Source: Defluviitaleaceae bacterium (GTDB taxonomy: Bacteria; Bacillota; Clostridia; Lachnospirales; WQUN01). Taken from it: a stretch of DNA of 11,186 nt. The position numbers and the translations under genes were made by a program. How positions within the stretch are numbered: position 1 is the stretch's first letter; each line of letters opens with the position of its first letter. Below are positions 6,890 through 11,186 of the stretch, piece after piece. Location: positions 1-11,186 of the forward strand of contig WRDG01000052.1 in assembly GCA_009783525.1 (NCBI GenBank), in the 5' to 3' direction. The notes under the pieces were generated by a model, which worked only from the letters and a program-made list of their open reading frames with translations, was not told the DNA's origin and did not search any database.

Positions 6890-8341
6890 CTAATAATCAA
6901 TTTCCATAAACATCCCGCCGCTTATCACCGCGTCTATTTTTAGCAGCTCGCACATTTCGGTATAAACGGAATACAAACTGTAGCTAAAAGAACCTTCGCT
7001 GTTGTCGTACTGTCTTTTTCGGTTGATAAAGCTGTCGTCAGGATCGGCCGGGTAAAAAAGATTGCGCATTTCGAACATTTCAATTTCGTTTAAGTGGTCG
7101 GCAAAATAAAGATGCATATCGTTTTCGTCGGTTTTGTAAACGACCGAAGGATATTTATACAGCCTGTCGCGCATGTGAGTTTCAAATTGAATAATGTATG
7201 TCGGTTTAAAAACTATGCCCATATTGGTATTGTTGCCTCGCGCCGGGGTGAATCTGCCCGGCAGGTCGGTTAAAGAATCGAATGAGGCCGCAAATTTTAT
7301 AAATTCCCAAACAAGCATTTTTTTTTCCGAACTGCCGCTGATGCAAAATTTTAATGTTCTGTTGTCGTTAGCAAGGAGGATCCTGCCGTTTTCGTCCGTA
7401 TAAGGTAAGGGATGGATAAATCTGTGCCCGTAGCCGTCTTCGGTCGGCATAAAAATATGGAAGTCGTTTTGAGACAATTTGGCGAACATATAACGGTTCA
7501 TTTGTTTCGCAACATCAATCGGGTTTGCGTTAAAAAACGAAAACGGATTTTCGAAGCCGTCCTTTTCTTCTTCAAAGGCCCTCCGCAGCAGCGCCGCAAA
7601 TTGAAAATCGTCCGTCGCACCGATCCCGGCGGAATAATCAACGAACGAAGGAGCGGTGTATCTCGCGCCGTCCGCGTAAAAAAATTCCGGATAAACTTTT
7701 CGTTTTTCTATATCGAACACTCCGTGACTTTCGTCGTAGGCGTCCCTCAGCCAAAACCAATCAATATATTCTCGCGCAAAAAAATCTTCCAAAGCGTTTT
7801 CATTTAATTTTTCATTTATCGCTATAAAATGAAAATCGAAATTTAGCGGGAATTCCAAAATCCTGCCGTCTACGGCGCACGCTTCTATCACGTTCATAAA
7901 CCAGTCGTTTTTATCGTAATAAAGGTCTTCGTCGAAAATTTCGTAAAAATCTGTCATATGCTGATGTAAATGAGTTTCGTTCGGCAGGTGCCATTTGGGT
8001 GCGACAAACAGATCCGGCCAGCCTCTGCTGTCTATATTTTCGGATGTAGAAGCAATGGAAAACGGCGAAACATATATTTTGACGTTTGAATATTGTTCCT
8101 CGAACCTTTTTGCCAATTCGACGCATGCTTCATAAAACGGATATGAAACCCCAAACCTAAAATCAACTTTCCCCATGCTCAAAATTTCGTCTTTTACCGC
8201 GTATTTCTCATCGGATTGATATATGTTGTTTATGTCGGGATTGTCTATTATCGGCGGCTGACGCTTGCTGCAGGCGGACATAAGCATTGCTGCGGTTAAA
8301 AAGACGCACTGAACAAAAATTAATTTTTTATATTTATTCAT
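6890..8341 (-). CDS. Solute-binding-type lipoprotein, divergent paralog
   Basis: Predicted membrane-anchored extracellular binding protein of an ABC-type uptake system; ligand unknown. The 483 residues begin with a signal peptide (positive NKYKK, hydrophobic 8-22) and the lipobox MSAC, making C24 the lipidated residue. Methionine at lipobox -3 is less usual. Landmarks shared with the two paralogs upstream are WPDLF (108-112), FPLNFDFHFIAINEKL (164-179), PLPYTDENGR (311-320) and VWEFIKF (344-350), so the family assignment rests on the same order of motifs. It differs most from the other two; for example, it carries a histidine cluster H118, H124, H126, H128. The ATG is preceded by GGGAG (8348-8352) with 6 bases between. 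Its start overlaps the end of a 41-codon lipoprotein ORF by 8 bases, so translation is probably coupled. No permease or ATPase gene is present nearby. Confidence 0.85.
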   Translation of the reverse strand: MNKYKKLIFVQCVFLTAAMLMSACSKRQPPIIDNPDINNIYQSDEKYAVKDEILSMGKVDFRFGVSYPFYEACVELAKRFEEQYSNVKIYVSPFSIASTSENIDSRGWPDLFVAPKWHLPNETHLHQHMTDFYEIFDEDLYYDKNDWFMNVIEACAVDGRILEFPLNFDFHFIAINEKLNENALEDFFAREYIDWFWLRDAYDESHGVFDIEKRKVYPEFFYADGARYTAPSFVDYSAGIGATDDFQFAALLRRAFEEEKDGFENPFSFFNANPIDVAKQMNRYMFAKLSQNDFHIFMPTEDGYGHRFIHPLPYTDENGRILLANDNRTLKFCISGSSEKKMLVWEFIKFAASFDSLTDLPGRFTPARGNNTNMGIVFKPTYIIQFETHMRDRLYKYPSVVYKTDENDMHLYFADHLNEIEMFEMRNLFYPADPDDSFINRKRQYDNSEGSFSYSLYSVYTEMCELLKIDAVISGGMFMEIDY

Positions 8342-8459
8342 ATTTATCTCCCTTGAAATTCGGCTCGTCTAAAAATTTTTTTCCGGCCATTCCGCAGGCA
8401 GGAAATAAAAACGAAAACGGCAAGCACAGCATAAATGCAAGCATTTTCATTTTTACCAT
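8334..8459 (-). CDS. Small 41-residue lipoprotein (hypothetical)
   Basis: A short ORF lies between the two full-length lipoprotein genes. It has a near-ideal ribosome binding site, GGGAGG at 8468-8473, 8 bases before its ATG. It begins MVKMKM, has a hydrophobic stretch to residue 19 and a lipobox-like FPAC with C22 as the lipidated residue. After processing only about 20 residues would remain (GMAGKKFLDEPNFKGDKYE after the cysteine). It starts 32 bases after the stop of the upstream paralog and ends 8 bases inside the next gene (shared ATGAATAA), typical of translational coupling. Its N-terminus resembles that of the following gene: K3, K5, L7, F9 and C12 match, and FLDEPNF lines up with IIDNPDI. 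It may be a functional lipopeptide, a translation-coupling leader, or the remnant of a deleted tandem copy. Confidence 0.6.
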   Translation of the reverse strand: MVKMKMLAFMLCLPFSFLFPACGMAGKKFLDEPNFKGDKYE

Positions 8460-8491
8460 TTTAAAGACCTCCCGTTTATTATTCCTTATTA

Positions 8492-9955
8492 TTAAAAATC
8501 ATCAAACGTTTCTTTTATTTCTTTATCAAGCTTTTCGACCAACTGGTCTATGTTAATGTTTTGCCGCGTTGCTACATATTCAGGCTTATCCATATATCTG
8601 TCCAGCGCGCTCATGATTATACCAACGTGCCTGTTTATAAATTCGTCTTGAAAATGGTTGTAATAAAAAGGCGTTTTATCGAGCTTCGCGTAAAGCCCGA
8701 GAAGAGCGTCTATATATTCGCCGGCCATGTCCGGATCCAAATACAGGTTCGATTCGCCGACATACTCAAACCTGTACCCCATGTATGTTTCGGCGATATA
8801 TTTATACATGGGATAATATGTTTGAGTCATATGCGCCAATACCGGGAGGTTATGCTCGCTGTACATTCGCGGGTTTAAATTAAACTTTACAAACTCCCAG
8901 GCGATCTCCGGAATTTGCGTGTTTCCGTTAATCCCGAAAACAGCATGAAAATCTATGTTAATCCGCCCGTCCAAGTCTGTGAGTGGCACCAGCCCTGTAA
9001 AGTTCAATGTGTTGCGCGTGTCCAGCAAAAACGGCGATGTGATGTCCGCAGACATGACGAATACGAATTCTTTTGAAGAGGCTTCGTCTTTTTCGACGAT
9101 GCCGAAAAACGCCTGACTCAAATGCGGACTTTGCCTGCTCAAAAAATGTGTGGTCCATCCGAATATTTTAAAATACTCGGCCATGTACCGAAACTCGGGG
9201 GTGTCGAAGCTGCATGTCCCGTTTACGTAGTCCACATACGACGCGATCGTTTTTATCAGACTGTCATATATGTTAATGCCTTCATACAGCGCATACTCCG
9301 CGAGCCCCACAGAGTTGTACAGCTTGATAAGGTTTACAATGTTCGTGCTGTTTTGCTCGGGAAAATCCAAAAGCTCTCTGCTGTACCCGAACAGATTTTT
9401 ATTGACGGAAACCGACGCGTATTGAACATTGACCGGAAGCAGCGGCAGCTTGCCGTTGTAGCTGTAAGCCTCGAGCAGGTTGCTTAAAAATCCGTCCGTT
9501 TCAATTTCGTCGTCATTTTCAATTAAGACATATAAATCCATTAGCCTGCCGATGTTTTTTTTGTTAAGCAGCTCGTCGGGCCGGTGCTGGTAAAAAAATA
9601 AATCGGGCGTTACCCGTCCGAAATCGTACTCCTCCGCGTCAAGCTGCATAACCGATTGCAGCGTGTTGTCCATGAAGCTGTATTCGACAACCTCGACTCT
9701 CACATCCGGGAATTCTTTCATAAACGCTTCCACCGTATATTCAATCGCATAGGCCAAGTAATCGTGCACCGCCACTCTAAGAACAGTTGTGCCTGCCGGC
9801 ATATCGTCCTCAAAAAAATTTTCGTCAAATGCCGCGTCGCCGAAACCGAACTCTTTTTCGCTTTCACGTTCATGCTCCGGCTCTTTTCCGCATGCGCAAA
9901 ATAAAAACAGTGCAAAAACAAAAATTACAATTTGAAATAAAAATCTTTTTTTCAT
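8492..9955 (-). CDS. Solute-binding-type lipoprotein
   Basis: Predicted lipid-anchored extracellular binding protein of 487 residues; ligand unknown. MKKRFLF and a hydrophobic core lead to the lipobox FCAC with lipidated C22, then an acidic linker (about 24-55) and the binding domain starting near VLRVAVHDYLAYAIEYTVEA (58-77). Motifs shared with the neighbouring paralog include PDLFFY (117-122), PLLPVN (171-176), NKNLFG (185-190), VPLTDLDGR (323-331), AWEFVKF (352-358) and PFYYNHFQ (429-436). A longer frame opens at 10099, but its first 48 codons cross the upstream gene's terminator and a -10 box. The chosen ATG instead follows AGGGGG (9965-9970) by 9 bases and begins a normal signal peptide. 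The 41-codon lipoprotein ORF follows after 32 bases with no terminator, so the two, plus the next paralog, probably form an operon. Confidence 0.85.
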   Translation of the reverse strand: MKKRFLFQIVIFVFALFLFCACGKEPEHERESEKEFGFGDAAFDENFFEDDMPAGTTVLRVAVHDYLAYAIEYTVEAFMKEFPDVRVEVVEYSFMDNTLQSVMQLDAEEYDFGRVTPDLFFYQHRPDELLNKKNIGRLMDLYVLIENDDEIETDGFLSNLLEAYSYNGKLPLLPVNVQYASVSVNKNLFGYSRELLDFPEQNSTNIVNLIKLYNSVGLAEYALYEGINIYDSLIKTIASYVDYVNGTCSFDTPEFRYMAEYFKIFGWTTHFLSRQSPHLSQAFFGIVEKDEASSKEFVFVMSADITSPFLLDTRNTLNFTGLVPLTDLDGRINIDFHAVFGINGNTQIPEIAWEFVKFNLNPRMYSEHNLPVLAHMTQTYYPMYKYIAETYMGYRFEYVGESNLYLDPDMAGEYIDALLGLYAKLDKTPFYYNHFQDEFINRHVGIIMSALDRYMDKPEYVATRQNINIDQLVEKLDKEIKETFDDF

Positions 9956-9992
9956 TAACCGTTTCCCCCTGATTTTTTTTGCAAGCTTTTTT

Positions 9993-9998
9993 ATTATA
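9993..9998 (-). promoter_or_regulatory. -10 element before the 8492-9955 lipoprotein gene
   Basis: On the - strand the hexamer is a perfect TATAAT, 37 bases before the start codon, so transcription would begin near 9986 with a leader of about 30 bases. No recognisable -35 box lies 16-18 bases upstream (the best is AACAGA), so it may be weak, need an activator, or be a chance match in AT-rich DNA. Its position between the terminator of the preceding gene and the RBS supports it. Confidence 0.4.
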
Positions 9999-10056
9999 AC
10001 GTTTAATAATATTTGTCTGTTCCCTTTTTTTATTTTGCTAAAGCAATAATGCCGAC

Positions 10057-10089
10057 AAAAAAAATCCCCGCTCTTTTTTAGCGCGGGGG
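10057..10089 (-). terminator. Intrinsic terminator of the 10102-11186 gene
   Basis: On the - strand a GC-rich stem, CCCCGC paired with GCGGGG with a further short C-G/T-A extension past one mismatch (10066-10089), is followed by one A and eight T residues (10057-10064). It lies about 12 bases after the stop codon of the upstream lipoprotein gene. It separates that gene from the next paralog, which therefore needs its own promoter. Confidence 0.85.
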
Positions 10090-10101
10090 CATATAGCATA
10101 T

Positions 10102-11186
10102 CTATTCATCATCTTCGAACGTTTCGTTTATTTCGAGTTCGATCCTTTCGATAAGCTCGTCAGTCTCTTTTATCTGCATAAAGTCGGATTCATATAAAAA
10201 CATGTATATGGCGTTAAAAATCGTATTTAAATGGCTTTCGTCGTACGCCGCCTGAAAATGGCAGTAATAAAACGGTATCTCGTCCAGCATTTTATAATAT
10301 TCTATTATTCTGCCAAGATAGACGTCGATTTGCTTCGGGTCCAAATATCTGTTCGAATCGCTCATAAACATGATGTAACCTTCCAGCGATTCTTCCGCAG
10401 AGCTTATAAGCATGGGGTTGTATGCGGACATCATTCCGGTAAGCTGCGGAAGTTCTTTTTCGGGCAATAAATAATATTTTACCAGTTCCCACGCAAAGTC
10501 CTTGTTTTTCGAATGAGCGCTTATTCCGAATACCATGTGCATAAAAACGTTTAGCCGCCCGTCCAAATCTGTCAGGGGTACCATTCCGGTAAAATTTAAA
10601 ACGCCTTCCGTGTCGAACAGATACGGCGGATAAAAGTCGTTTGATATGACAAACATGTAATCCCGCGACATTTTTTCGTCCGTTTCAATCAAATTATAAT
10701 TTGCCGAGCCCGTGAAGGTCCGTTTCAAATCGTCGCGTTTTTCGTTTCTTTTTGAAAATTCCGCCAAAACGCGGAATGCCGGCGTGTCAAAATTGCATGA
10801 GCCTTTAATGACGTCAATAAACGAAGCCCTTGACCTTACAACGCTGTCATAAAAATTAAAACCTTCGTACACGCCGCAGTCGGTTCTGCCCAACGAATCG
10901 TGCAGGCGGACAAGGTCCTCAGCGTTCGTCGTTTTTTGGGATGCAAAGTTTTCGAGGCTCCGGTTATGTTCAAACAGATTTTTATTGATGGAAATACCGT
11001 CGAAACGAATATTTACGGGCAGCAGCGGCAGCATCCCGTCAACGCTGTACGCAGACAGTATGTCGCTTAAAAAATCGTTTCCGTCCACATCGGGGTCGCG
11101 GTCGATAAATTCATAAAAATTTTCCAAACGGTTTATGCTTTGCCTGTCCAGCAAATCGTCGGGTAGATTTACATAAAAAAATAAAT
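10102..11186 (-). CDS. Solute-binding-type lipoprotein, 5' partial
   Basis: C-terminal three quarters of a third binding-protein paralog; the start lies beyond the right edge. A TTG at 11154 could be taken as a start, but the frame stays open to the edge. The residues before it (LFFYVNLPDDLLDRQ spans the point) align with PDLFFYQHRPDELLNKK of the neighbouring gene, so this is internal sequence. Shared motifs: FLSDILSAYSVDGMLPLLPVN, of which PLLPVN is the core; NKNLFE; VYEGFNFYDS; NFTGMVPLTDLDGRLN; FAWELVKYY; PFYYCHFQ; and the C-terminus INETFEDDE against IKETFDDF. About 116 N-terminal residues, including the signal peptide, should be missing if it matches its neighbour. The ligand is unknown. 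The gene ends in TAG with its own terminator just behind. Confidence 0.85.
   Translation of the reverse strand, partial: LFFYVNLPDDLLDRQSINRLENFYEFIDRDPDVDGNDFLSDILSAYSVDGMLPLLPVNIRFDGISINKNLFEHNRSLENFASQKTTNAEDLVRLHDSLGRTDCGVYEGFNFYDSVVRSRASFIDVIKGSCNFDTPAFRVLAEFSKRNEKRDDLKRTFTGSANYNLIETDEKMSRDYMFVISNDFYPPYLFDTEGVLNFTGMVPLTDLDGRLNVFMHMVFGISAHSKNKDFAWELVKYYLLPEKELPQLTGMMSAYNPMLISSAEESLEGYIMFMSDSNRYLDPKQIDVYLGRIIEYYKMLDEIPFYYCHFQAAYDESHLNTIFNAIYMFLYESDFMQIKETDELIERIELEINETFEDDE

Noticed and set aside
6685..6909. 74-codon + strand frame covering the tRNA and terminator
   Set aside because: It overlaps a complete tRNA and a perfect terminator hairpin, has no RBS, and is an artefact.
7412..7807. 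131-codon + strand frame opposite the 6890-8341 lipoprotein gene
   Set aside because: It is rich in Arg/Lys/Val/Phe as expected for an antisense shadow, has no RBS, and the opposite strand carries a family-consistent protein.
8476..8493. Direct repeat TTATTATT-CC-TTATTATT next to the stop of the 8492-9955 gene
   Set aside because: Short and low complexity in AT-rich spacer; most likely chance. There is no sign of a mobile element or recombination site.
10038..10049. Small palindrome-like element (TTGCTAAAGCAA on +) as an operator
   Set aside because: It is only a 4-5 bp stem, has no match to a known operator such as cre, and is too short to support.
9956..10099. N-terminal extension of the 8492-9955 gene to a start at 10099, adding 48 residues
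   Set aside because: It runs through the upstream gene's terminator and a TATAAT box and places the signal peptide internally. The ATG at 9955 has an RBS and begins a normal lipoprotein signal.
6890..11186. CRISPR array, insertion sequence or phage features in the accessory half
   Set aside because: No spaced direct repeats, terminal inverted repeats, transposase or integrase sequence is visible. The region is filled by the lipoprotein genes.

Overview
The window looks like chromosomal DNA of a Bacillota (Firmicutes) bacterium of the class Clostridia. The evidence is the gene order dnaE-pfkA-pyk, a pyruvate kinase carrying the extra C-terminal PEP-utilizer domain, strong AGGAG-type ribosome binding sites, AT-rich intergenic DNA, and Gram-positive-style lipoprotein signal peptides followed by solute-binding domains. 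I cannot name a genus.

Left half, + strand. Positions 1-387 are an AT-rich leader with long T tracts, two promoter candidates and a small hairpin. They precede a tight housekeeping operon: dnaE (replicative DNA polymerase III alpha subunit), pfkA (6-phosphofructokinase) and pyk (pyruvate kinase), with only 23 bases between neighbours. A tRNA-Pro(CGG) gene follows 43 bases after pyk. It has its own promoter and is closed by a strong hairpin terminator. No terminator separates pyk from the tRNA, so read-through from the operon is also possible. The terminator is symmetrical and can also stop transcription coming from the opposite strand.

Right half, - strand (read right to left). There are three paralogous lipoprotein genes of the extracellular solute-binding type. 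The first (10102-11186) runs off the window edge and ends in its own terminator. The second (8492-9955) has its own -10 element and RBS. It is followed by a previously hidden 41-codon lipoprotein ORF (8334-8459), whose stop overlaps the start of the third paralog (6890-8341) by 8 bases. No permease, ATPase or sensor gene is visible next to them. The substrate is unknown, and the array may continue beyond the right edge.

The two halves converge on the shared terminator at 6794-6827. The left half is core metabolism and replication. The right half is accessory cell-surface function, and it holds the least ordinary material: the tandem binding-protein array, the tiny lipoprotein inside it, and a histidine-rich segment in the most divergent paralog.
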